DNA from: Cerasicoccus frondis
GTDB taxonomy: Bacteria; Verrucomicrobiota; Verrucomicrobiia; Opitutales; Cerasicoccaceae
Reading direction: 5' to 3'
NCBI GenBank assembly: GCA_031296915.1
Contig: JAVDPC010000006.1
Span: 176,246-240,245 of the forward strand
DNA length: 64,000 bases
Shown here: positions 33,922 through 41,128 of the stretch, piece by piece
Numbering within the stretch: position 1 is the first letter of the stretch
Layout of the letters: each line of letters starts with the position of its first letter
Position numbers and translations under genes: made by a program
Notes under the pieces: generated by a model
What the model was told of the DNA's origin: nothing
What the model saw: only the letters and a program-made list of their open reading frames with translations
Database searches by the model: none

Positions 33922-33932
33922 TAAACAGTTAA
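33922..33932. promoter_or_regulatory. Putative LacI-type operator TAAACAGTTAA, autoregulatory
   Basis: Perfect match to TWAACNGTTWA, 45 bp upstream of the lacI-type ATG at 33977. A TTGACA hexamer, possibly a -35 element, follows at 33940-33945, but no convincing -10 box was found at normal spacing. Confidence 0.6.
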
Positions 33933-33976
33933 CTTGCGGTTGACATTTTGGCGTGCTTCCAAACAAAATATAAGGC

Positions 33977-34999
33977 ATGACCCCAACGATTCGTAGTGTA
34001 GCAAAGCTCGCTGGCGTGTCGCCCGCCACCGTCTCCCTCGCCTTGAGAAACGACCCCCGGATCAGCTCCCAGGTGCGCGAGCGGGTGCAAGGCATTGCCG
34101 CCAAAGAAGGCTACCGCCCCAACCCCATTGTCTCGCGGCTAATAGCCCAAGTGCGGGCGAGCAAGACCACCAATTTCAAAAGCACGCTGGCGCTGGTGAA
34201 TACCGCCGAGCATTTGAAAGATGTCGAGGAGCGCACCGTTCGCTGCTGGATCGATGCCAGCGTTGAGCGCGCCACTGAGCAAGGCTACAGCGTGGATCGT
34301 TTTGTATTGGCCAAGGAGCCACTGCGCCCGGAGCGCTTAATGAAAGTGCTCGATTCGCGCGGCATAGAGGGGCTCATCATCACCGGACCTTTTCAGGACA
34401 ACACCATCGATGCCAAATACGATTTGCTCTGGCAGAGATATGCAGCGGTTGTGCTTGGCGAACGGCCGTTTCAACCCTCGCTCTCGTGCGTGATCAACGA
34501 TCAATTCAACACCGTTCGCCAAGCAATGATTCAAGTCCGAAGGCTCGGCTACAGCAAGCCAGCCTTGTGCGTCCACCCGTATGTCGACCGCATTCTTGAG
34601 CAGCGCCTGAGTGGCGGTTTTCTTGTCGAGCAGCGTCAGTTGCCCAAGCGCAATTGGATTGCGCCCTACGACTATGATGAGGCGGGCCAAGAACCGTTTC
34701 TAAAATGGTATCAGAAGCATCAACCGGATGTCATCATCACACTGCATCCTGAAATAAAAGGCTGGCTAGAATCCATCAATGTCAGCGCGCCGGATCACAT
34801 CGGACTGGTGCATCTGGACCACGAGCCATCTCTCAAAGACTGGGCCGGCATGAACCAAAATCACGAACACGTTGGCAAGGCCGCGGTCGACATGCTCATT
34901 GGCAAATTGAATCGCAATGAGCTGCAACTCCCGCCATTCCCAAAGTGCGTGACCATCATGAGTGAATGGACGCCGGGGCCCAGTGTTCGTAAACAATAG
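33977..34999 (+). CDS. LacI family transcriptional regulator
   Basis: A 340-residue repressor. The N-terminal helix-turn-helix and hinge are classic: TIRSVAKLAGVSPATVSLAL at residues 3-22, then VRERVQGIAAKEGYRPNP ahead of the hinge helix. Residues 60-335 form the periplasmic-binding-protein-like effector domain. The gene is divergent from the glucosidase and is surrounded by alpha-glucan enzymes and an ABC importer. Two palindromes matching a motif found before other locus genes sit in its promoter, so it most likely controls the locus and itself. The inducer is inferred to be a malto- or isomalto-oligosaccharide. It lies 17 bp tail-to-tail with the pseudopilin gene. Confidence 0.93.
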   Translation: MTPTIRSVAKLAGVSPATVSLALRNDPRISSQVRERVQGIAAKEGYRPNPIVSRLIAQVRASKTTNFKSTLALVNTAEHLKDVEERTVRCWIDASVERATEQGYSVDRFVLAKEPLRPERLMKVLDSRGIEGLIITGPFQDNTIDAKYDLLWQRYAAVVLGERPFQPSLSCVINDQFNTVRQAMIQVRRLGYSKPALCVHPYVDRILEQRLSGGFLVEQRQLPKRNWIAPYDYDEAGQEPFLKWYQKHQPDVIITLHPEIKGWLESINVSAPDHIGLVHLDHEPSLKDWAGMNQNHEHVGKAAVDMLIGKLNRNELQLPPFPKCVTIMSEWTPGPSVRKQ

Positions 35000-35016
35000 C
35001 CGCGCGCGAAATCCGC

Positions 35017-35742
35017 TCAATACTGGCGATTCGGCGGCACCAGGTCACCCAAGTCGCCGTTGCCGTAGATATCCTCGTTGGCCAATAGCTCCACGTGCGC
35101 ATCGACAAAGCCAATGTGGGATTCCCCGTTATACCGTGTCGTTGGCCGGTCAATAAACCACACGCAGAATGAATCATTGGGCGTGTCTTCTTCATAAACT
35201 AAAGCCTTGGACTCCGGGCTTTCGATGTAATTCATCTGTACAGTTCCCAGCGCCTTTTCAAAGCCGCTCGGTGAAGAAGCTCCGGGCGCAAGCTCACCTT
35301 TATTAATCAAGAAGTTGAAAGAGTAGCTAAAATTCCGCCCGGCCTCACCAGCCTCCGTCAAGCCGTCATCGCTGGGCGCCAGGATAATTTGCTCCGCTGC
35401 GGCTGCGCTCTCCATATAGCGGGCCAGAACGGTGTTCTCCAATTCCGCCACGCCGTTGCGCGTGACAAAAAAGTAATCAGAAGGATCGTCCAGCCCCACG
35501 TTGTCCGCCGCCACTTTCGGCAAATGCCCCTGGTTGTCATTAGCATACAGTTGAGCCGCCAAACATATCTGGCGAATCTGGGTGCCCGACTTCGTGGTAT
35601 TCGCACGATCCATGGCCTTGCCGACTGCCACAAATATCAGCGCCCCCAGTATCGCAATGACGGAGATTACCGTCAACAGTTCAACAAGGGTGAATCCAGC
35701 TCTGGGGTATGGGGGGGTGTCGCGATTCATTTTGAATGACAA
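35017..35742 (-). CDS. Type II secretion pseudopilin-like protein
   Basis: A 241-residue protein with a class III signal: leader ending PYPRAG, then FTLVELLTVISVIAILGALI, so cleavage after Gly16 gives Phe+1 and Glu+5. The C-terminal part carries IGFVDAHVELLAN, the degenerate end of the H-X9-DG prepilin family. An alternative start is ATG at 35730. It lies 66 bp downstream of the permease gene with a perfect operator palindrome in between, so it belongs to the importer and LacI region genetically. A connection between such pseudopilin-like proteins and polysaccharide use in Verrucomicrobia is plausible but unproven. Confidence 0.87.
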   Translation of the reverse strand: MSFKMNRDTPPYPRAGFTLVELLTVISVIAILGALIFVAVGKAMDRANTTKSGTQIRQICLAAQLYANDNQGHLPKVAADNVGLDDPSDYFFVTRNGVAELENTVLARYMESAAAAEQIILAPSDDGLTEAGEAGRNFSYSFNFLINKGELAPGASSPSGFEKALGTVQMNYIESPESKALVYEEDTPNDSFCVWFIDRPTTRYNGESHIGFVDAHVELLANEDIYGNGDLGDLVPPNRQY

Positions 35743-35782
35743 TGTTGTATGATTTTTAGTTAAAAGTCGAGTAAATCAGAGC

Positions 35783-35793
35783 TAAACAGTTAA
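35783..35793. promoter_or_regulatory. Putative LacI-type operator TAAACAGTTAA
   Basis: Perfect match to TWAACNGTTWA, 40 bp upstream of the pseudopilin start and 15 bp past the permease stop. It points to a regulated promoter dedicated to the pseudopilin gene. Confidence 0.6.
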
Positions 35794-35808
35794 CCGCAGG
35801 AAGTGCCC

Positions 35809-36651
35809 TTAGCCCTTACCGCCGGTGGTCGCGATGCCTTCCACAAAGTATCGCTGCGTGAAGAAGAACAGCACTACCACCGGCAGCACCACCAGCGTCG
35901 ATGCCGCCATGAGGTAATGCCAATCCGTGCCGCCGCCCTTGCTCTGGTAAGCTTGCAGCCCAAGGGCCAGCGTGAAGTCGGCTTGATCGGTTAAGTAGAT
36001 CAGCGGCCCGAGAAAGTCATTCCAGGTCGCCATAAATTGAAACAGCGCCACGACGATCAAGGCCGACTTGGCCAGTGGCAGAATCACCAGCCAGAACACT
36101 TGCAGCTCGCTGGCGCCGTCGATCTTCGCCGCCTCCTCCAAGTCCTTGGGCAAGGTCAGGAAAAACTGACGAAGCAAAAACACATTGAACGCACCTGCAA
36201 GAAAACTCGGAAACCAAAGGGGCTTGTAGGTGCCGATCCAACCAAACTCACGAAACAGCGTGTAGAGCGGCACCATGATTACCGGAAACGGAATCATCAT
36301 CGTCGCCAACACGAGGACGAATATTTTATCGCGACCCCGCCATTCGATTCGCGAAAAACCATAGGCGGCCAATGAGCTGCTCAGTACCGTGCCGATTACC
36401 GTCATGACACAAAGAAAAGTCGTGTTCGCCGTGTAGCGCCAAAACATCTTCATCTCATCAATGGCCTGCGGGTAGTTCTCCCACTGCACCGTCGACGGCA
36501 ACCATCGCGGCGGCATACTCAGTGTTTCGTTCAGCGGCTTCAGCGAGGTCGAAACCATCCAGGCAAACGGCGCAATAAAAACGAACGCCCCGATCAACAA
36601 GATCACGTAAATGCAAATGCGCTGAACCAAACTAGCGGATTGAGAAGTCAT
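35809..36651 (-). CDS. MalG-type sugar ABC transporter permease
   Basis: An inner-membrane permease of 280 residues with six predicted membrane segments. The EAA loop EEAAKIDGASELQVFWLVILP is the docking site for the MalK-type ATPase. The ATG at 36651 overlaps the stop of the upstream permease as ATGA; an in-frame upstream start at 36744 would add 31 charged residues inside the neighbouring gene and is rejected. It completes the importer with the 36648 and 37562 genes. CUT1-family importers take up oligosaccharides, here probably malto- or isomalto-oligosaccharides. Confidence 0.92.
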   Translation of the reverse strand: MTSQSASLVQRICIYVILLIGAFVFIAPFAWMVSTSLKPLNETLSMPPRWLPSTVQWENYPQAIDEMKMFWRYTANTTFLCVMTVIGTVLSSSLAAYGFSRIEWRGRDKIFVLVLATMMIPFPVIMVPLYTLFREFGWIGTYKPLWFPSFLAGAFNVFLLRQFFLTLPKDLEEAAKIDGASELQVFWLVILPLAKSALIVVALFQFMATWNDFLGPLIYLTDQADFTLALGLQAYQSKGGGTDWHYLMAASTLVVLPVVVLFFFTQRYFVEGIATTGGKG

Positions 36652-37565
36652 TTGGCGGCGTAGTGAACATGGCGCTCGAAGACGTGCGTCGCGAGCAACG
36701 TGAGCGCCAGAATGATGATAAACAGGATTAGCGCGACGGCGCATGCATAGCCCATGCTCCAGGCCTGAAAGCCTTTATTGAAGACATAGGTGGCAGCAAA
36801 CAGCAGCGAACGCCCGGGGCCTTCACCACCATTGGTCATCACGTAAGGCACCGCGAATACTTGAAAGGAACCAATCAGCGACATGATGCCGTTAAAGTAA
36901 ATCACCGGCGATATGATTGGCAGCGTCACATGGAACGTTTTCTGCCAAAAGCCGCAGCCATCCAGCTCCGCCGCCTCGTAGAGTGAGCGCGGCACATCCT
37001 GCAAACCGGCGAGGAATATCACCACGGCGTTGCCCACACCCCACATGCTCGCCAACACGAGTCCCAGCTTCGCGTAGGCCGGATTCACGAGCCAATTGGG
37101 TGGTTGCAGCGAGGTTCCCAACACATAGTTAATCGCGTCGCACACCGGGGCCAGTGCTTGGTTTATCAGACCGATTTCGCCATTGAGCATCCACTGCCAG
37201 AGCACGCCTAAACACACCATGGGCACCAGCGACGGCAGGAAATAAATGGTCCGAAAAATCTTTTTCCCCGGCAGATCGAAATTCAACAGCACGGCGAGAA
37301 ACAAAGCCGAAACGAGGTTAATCGGGATCGATAATGCGGCGAAATAGAAGGTGTTCCAAATCGACTTCCAGAAAAGTTCGTCCACCGCTAATCGCTCATA
37401 GTTGTCGAAGCCGATGAACACCGGCTCAGCCAGCACGGAGTAATCGGTAAGCGACAGATAAGCCGAGCTGACTAGCGGATAGAGCGTCAGCAGGATGAAG
37501 CCGGCAATCCAGGGACTGATAAAACACAGCCCGACGATCATGTTGCGCTTTTCAGTTTTCGTCAT
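36648..37565 (-). CDS. MalF-type sugar ABC transporter permease
   Basis: A permease of 305 residues from the ATG at 37565, which overlaps the upstream stop as ATGA; the ATG four codons earlier (37577) is less likely. Six hydrophobic segments start at residues about 10, 70, 105, 155, 200 and 260. The EAA-type loop YEAAELDGCGFWQKTFHVTLP is present. It pairs with the MalG-type permease in the membrane channel. Stop/start overlaps on both sides show a tightly coupled operon in the order binding protein, MalF, MalG. Confidence 0.92.
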   Translation of the reverse strand: MTKTEKRNMIVGLCFISPWIAGFILLTLYPLVSSAYLSLTDYSVLAEPVFIGFDNYERLAVDELFWKSIWNTFYFAALSIPINLVSALFLAVLLNFDLPGKKIFRTIYFLPSLVPMVCLGVLWQWMLNGEIGLINQALAPVCDAINYVLGTSLQPPNWLVNPAYAKLGLVLASMWGVGNAVVIFLAGLQDVPRSLYEAAELDGCGFWQKTFHVTLPIISPVIYFNGIMSLIGSFQVFAVPYVMTNGGEGPGRSLLFAATYVFNKGFQAWSMGYACAVALILFIIILALTLLATHVFERHVHYAAK

Positions 37566-38914
37566 CGCGCATCCCATTCTTTTAGCCGCGCCTCGCGCAC
37601 CTTGAGCCAGCTTTCATGTTTGCGCGCAAAGAGATCTTGCTGCCGCCGCTGCACTTCCTCGGCGGCCTGCATTGCGGTCTTTTCGTCGCGCATGATTTCA
37701 TCAATCGCGTTGACCATATCATTGCTGAATTCGTTAAAGGTCACCATCTGCGGGCGCATGCGGGCGTGCTCATTCTCCGCCAACTCACGATAAGTATGGA
37801 TGTGTGGATTTGGATGCCGCTCATAGAATTCGTCACTCACTTCCCGTAGTGGGCTGAACTTCAGCTGCGCCAAGCTCAGCGCCTCCAACTGCTCCGGCTT
37901 CTGCAGCCACTGCATGAACGCAAAAGCTTCCGCAGGATGCGCCGCGCCTTGCGGGATTACCAGGCAATCACTCTCCACCAGGCTTGCGCCATAGTCTTCC
38001 TCTCGCCAAGTGGGAAACGGCGCCACGCCCCATTCGAAATCATCCGGGGCAAAATTATTAATGAAGTTAAACATCCAAGGCCCCTGCAACACCATCGCAA
38101 TGCGCTCGCGAAAGAATGGATTTTCCGGCGAGGCAAAGACACCGCTCAGTTGACGAAACGCCATCAGCGATTCCGAGCCATAACGCTCCGGATAGCTCTC
38201 GATCCATTCCAGCGCAGCCATGTTCGCCTCGCTATCGGCGGTCACTTCATCTTCGCCATTCCAGATATCGCCGCCAAACCAGATGCTCCAATTGGCGCTC
38301 CACCACCCCGGCTCAATCGGCATGTGCCCCATCACTTGAATGCGCCCGGCGTCGCTGTAGCGCGTCAACTGATCATTATAAGCCTCCAGTTCTGCCATGG
38401 TGCGCGGCGGGCGCTCGGGGTCCAAGCCAACTTCGCGGAAAAGACGTTTATTCCAGTGCAGGGCAATCGTTCCCGGCGTTGTCGGCAGCCCCCACACGCG
38501 ATCATACACAACGACCTGTTGCCAAATCGAGGGCAGGTAATCATCGGCATTCAGTGAAGACCCGGCCAACATATTATCGAGCGGCATCAAGGCGCCGTTG
38601 GATGCAAACACGGGTAGATTCGCCGTCCACAAGCCGGCAAGGTCCGGCGGATTGCCACCCGCGGTGGCCAACATCAGCTTGCGGTCGATATTGCTGACCG
38701 AGAGGAACTTTACGAAGACTTCGTCCTGCGAGGCATTATACTCGTTAACGAGTTTCGCCATCGCATCGCGCTCGAAGCCGGTCCACTTCTCCCAGTACTC
38801 AATCTCGATGCGCCCATCCGCACGCTCCACCTCTCGCTGGTTACCGGCAAACAGCAAGTAACCCACAAGACAGACAGAAAGGAGCGAAATGATCAGAAAC
38901 TTAGGAGATAACAT
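37562..38914 (-). CDS. Sugar ABC transporter substrate-binding protein
   Basis: A 450-residue extracytoplasmic binding protein. The N-terminus (MLSPKFLIISLLSVCLVGYLL) is a hydrophobic signal or anchor without an obvious lipobox. The fold is family 1 solute-binding: IEIEYWEKWTGFERDAMAKL, then PPDLAGLWTANLPVFASNGAL and the WNKRLFREVGLDPERPP signature. Ligand specificity cannot be read directly; its location among alpha-glucan enzymes and a LacI regulator suggests gluco-oligosaccharides. It is the first gene of the importer operon, with an operator-like site 74 bp upstream. Confidence 0.9.
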   Translation of the reverse strand: MLSPKFLIISLLSVCLVGYLLFAGNQREVERADGRIEIEYWEKWTGFERDAMAKLVNEYNASQDEVFVKFLSVSNIDRKLMLATAGGNPPDLAGLWTANLPVFASNGALMPLDNMLAGSSLNADDYLPSIWQQVVVYDRVWGLPTTPGTIALHWNKRLFREVGLDPERPPRTMAELEAYNDQLTRYSDAGRIQVMGHMPIEPGWWSANWSIWFGGDIWNGEDEVTADSEANMAALEWIESYPERYGSESLMAFRQLSGVFASPENPFFRERIAMVLQGPWMFNFINNFAPDDFEWGVAPFPTWREEDYGASLVESDCLVIPQGAAHPAEAFAFMQWLQKPEQLEALSLAQLKFSPLREVSDEFYERHPNPHIHTYRELAENEHARMRPQMVTFNEFSNDMVNAIDEIMRDEKTAMQAAEEVQRRQQDLFARKHESWLKVREARLKEWDAR

Positions 38915-38987
38915 TAGCTAAGGAGGGGTTGAAGCACGTGACCTTATCTAAGCCTCAGCAACTATCTCGGAGCGATGCGTCTCTGGT

Positions 38988-38998
38988 TAATCAGTTAA
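38988..38998. promoter_or_regulatory. Putative LacI-type operator TAATCAGTTAA
   Basis: One mismatch to TWAACNGTTWA, 74 bp upstream of the importer operon start. The rest of the 299-bp gap up to 39213 shows no other recognised element. Confidence 0.45.
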
Positions 38999-39213
38999 AC
39001 AAGATCATAAATAGTCGGCCGACCATGCTCAGAAACAGCATCGCGGTGATCAAACTTAGCTAGCATTTGTCAGTCTCACTGATCAGCGCACCGCTCCGAA
39101 TCTGCATGCCAACGACAGCGCCCAAACCAACGATAATACAGCCAAGACCCGACCATCATTTATTTCAAAAAAACTTGAAACCAAAAGCATCGAACTCCAA
39201 TATTAAGCGTTAA

Positions 39214-39708
39214 ATGAGTGATAATCCGACAGTTAGCACACTGACCGAGCTGGAGGCTGAGACGGTCTCATTGTTCGTTCGCTTGGTGCAGGTGCTTGGG
39301 TTGCCAAAGTCGATCGGGCAAATTTACGGGCTGATTTACATCTCCCCTCACCCAGTGTCCATGGAGGAAATCACGTCCAAGCTCGGCATCAGCCTGGGCT
39401 CAGCCAGCCAAGGCTTGCGCCAGCTACGGTCGTTGAAAGCAATCCGCGTCACCTTTATTCCGGGACAACGGAAAGATCACTACCTGCCCGAAACAGAATT
39501 CCGTAAATTGATCTCCAATTTCATCGAAGACCAGGTGCGCCCGCATATCGAAGTCGGCCAGGAAGCCATCAACCATATGGAAAAGTTGGTACACGAGGCG
39601 CCCGAAGGTCATGCGGCTCATTACCGCGCCCGGATTGACAAGCTGCGCCGACTTCACAGCATTGCTGGCAGCGTCACGCCGGCCCTCGCCAAGTTTATAA
39701 ATTTCTAG
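39214..39708 (+). CDS. GbsR/MarR-like transcriptional regulator at the head of the polysaccharide operon
   Basis: A 164-residue protein with a winged helix: HPVSMEEITSKLGISLGSAS is the helix-turn-helix (about 49-68), followed by the wing (IRVTFIPGQRKDHYLP). The C-terminal half is helical. It resembles GbsR-type members of the MarR superfamily, which sense small molecules. Its stop is two bases before the start of the RfaH-like gene, so the two are coupled. It probably regulates the operon that follows; the signal is unknown. Confidence 0.82.
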   Translation: MSDNPTVSTLTELEAETVSLFVRLVQVLGLPKSIGQIYGLIYISPHPVSMEEITSKLGISLGSASQGLRQLRSLKAIRVTFIPGQRKDHYLPETEFRKLISNFIEDQVRPHIEVGQEAINHMEKLVHEAPEGHAAHYRARIDKLRRLHSIAGSVTPALAKFINF

Positions 39709-39710
39709 TA

Positions 39711-40259
39711 ATGCCGTTAATTCCTCCCAGTTGCGAAACGCCCTTTTGGTTTTGCGTGAAGACCCAGCCCAAGCGTGAGCGACAGGCCCTGAAAACATTG
39801 CAAACCTTGCCATGGGTGCAGCCTTTCCTACCGCTGGCCCGCTACCCCAAACAAACCACCAAGGGCAAGCGCATGACCAGCGAAGCCATATTCCCCGGCT
39901 ACCTGTTTTGCCGGTTTGCTCCGGTGAACTCGACTCGCGCCGTTCAATACACGCAAGGGGTGGCTTACATCATCAAGCGTGGAGACAATTTGGTGTCGCT
40001 CCCTGATGAGATAATCGACGAAATCCACCTGCTAGCGCCCGAAGGGGTCTTTGAATTAACACCGAAGCCGCTGATGCCCGGAGAACGCGTTCGCCTGATT
40101 CAGGGTATTTTCTCTGGTACCGAAGCTGAGGTCGTCGGGCTGCTCCCCTCCGCAGAACGCGTCAAGGTGCTGCTCGAAATCCTAGGCCGCGAGCAAGAAG
40201 TATCTCTGCCATTGGAAGAGATCGAACGCATTTTCGAAAACCCTTTTACCGACCAATAA
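39711..40259 (+). CDS. RfaH/NusG-like transcription antitermination protein
   Basis: A 182-residue NusG paralogue. The N-terminal NGN domain begins WFCVKTQPKRERQAL and contains IFPGYLFCRF, the family signature; a KOW-type C-terminal domain follows (LMPGERVRLIQGIFSGTEAEV at about 122-142). Specialised NusG paralogues of this kind (RfaH, UpxY, LoaP) ride with RNA polymerase and prevent premature termination in long surface-polysaccharide operons. It sits at the start of exactly such an operon. An ops-like sequence lies 94 bp downstream of the stop. Confidence 0.9.
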   Translation: MPLIPPSCETPFWFCVKTQPKRERQALKTLQTLPWVQPFLPLARYPKQTTKGKRMTSEAIFPGYLFCRFAPVNSTRAVQYTQGVAYIIKRGDNLVSLPDEIIDEIHLLAPEGVFELTPKPLMPGERVRLIQGIFSGTEAEVVGLLPSAERVKVLLEILGREQEVSLPLEEIERIFENPFTDQ

Positions 40260-40352
40260 CATTTACGCCGCAACCGGCGCCCGCCCGCATGGGCAAACCA
40301 AACAGTCCCGCAATGCACCGATTGGCTTTGCGTTCAAGCGCATCTTGCCAAG

Positions 40353-40364
40353 GGCGGCAGCTTG
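40353..40364 (+). promoter_or_regulatory. ops-like element GGCGGCAGCTTG
   Basis: The E. coli ops core is GGCGGTAGCNT; this site differs at one fixed base (C for T). It lies between the RfaH-like gene and the first transferase gene, 26 bp before the ATG at 40390, and can form a small GGCA/TGCC hairpin. Chance occurrence in GC-rich sequence is possible. Confidence 0.4.
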
Positions 40365-40389
40365 CCCGACTCTGGCCTTGTTCTGCAAT

Positions 40390-41127
40390 ATGACGCGCGT
40401 ACTCGGCATTAATTTCTTTCAAGGTTCGCCCGAAGAAGCGGCTGAACAGGCTTTGCGCGGCGGCTTAACCGTAGCCCCATCCGGCCCCAACCTTGCCGAC
40501 ATGGACAGCATGCCAGCCTACTGGCGAGCTGTACAAGCCGCAGACCTCGCCATACTCGACAGTGGATTTCTCGTGCTTTGCTGGCGATTCTTTCACGGCA
40601 AAAAACTAAGCCGACTTTCCGGGCTGCGGTTGCTGGAAACCATCCTCGCCAGGCAGAATACACTCGCCGACATGCCTCAGCTCTGGGTCATGCCCACTCA
40701 GGATTCGGCCCAACGCACCCGCGAATTCTTAAGCAGGTGCGGTCTGGCATTAACCGAAGAAGACTTTTACATAGCCCCGCAGTATGCAGTAGGCGAAATT
40801 CAGGATGAAGCTTTGCGAAACAAAGTTGAGACGCTGCGCCCCGCATTGATCATGATCAACGTGGCTGGCAGCAAACAAGAAGTGCTCGGCCATTGGCTCA
40901 TGACAGCATTGAACTACCGCCCCTCTATTATCTGCACGGGCGCCGCCATCGCATTTAAGACCGGAGAGCAAGCCAACATCCCCCGCTGGGGCGACCGCTT
41001 GTTTCTCGGTTGGCTGCTGCGCATTATCTACAAACCACGCCGTTACTTCGGCCGCTATTGGAGGGCAAGGAGACTTTGGAGACTCGTGCGAAAATATGGT
41101 GACCAACCGCCCGAACTAAGAGCCTGA
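40390..41127 (+). CDS. WecG/TagA/CpsF family glycosyltransferase
   Basis: A 245-residue transferase of the family that adds a UDP-activated N-acetylmannosamine(uronic acid)-type or related sugar to a lipid-linked precursor early in polysaccharide synthesis. The ATG at 40390 (MTRVLGINFFQGSPEEAAEQ) fits the family start; an upstream start at 40345 would add a segment inside the ops-like region. Family features: AADLAILDSGFLVL holds the conserved Asp, though the usual DG becomes DSG; INVAGSKQEVLGHWL corresponds to the GxPKQE loop; the C-terminus is basic and helical (LLRIIYKPRRYFGRYWRARR), as needed for membrane contact. It is somewhat divergent. One base separates its stop from the next start. 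Confidence 0.85.
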   Translation: MTRVLGINFFQGSPEEAAEQALRGGLTVAPSGPNLADMDSMPAYWRAVQAADLAILDSGFLVLCWRFFHGKKLSRLSGLRLLETILARQNTLADMPQLWVMPTQDSAQRTREFLSRCGLALTEEDFYIAPQYAVGEIQDEALRNKVETLRPALIMINVAGSKQEVLGHWLMTALNYRPSIICTGAAIAFKTGEQANIPRWGDRLFLGWLLRIIYKPRRYFGRYWRARRLWRLVRKYGDQPPELRA

Positions 41128-41128
41128 G

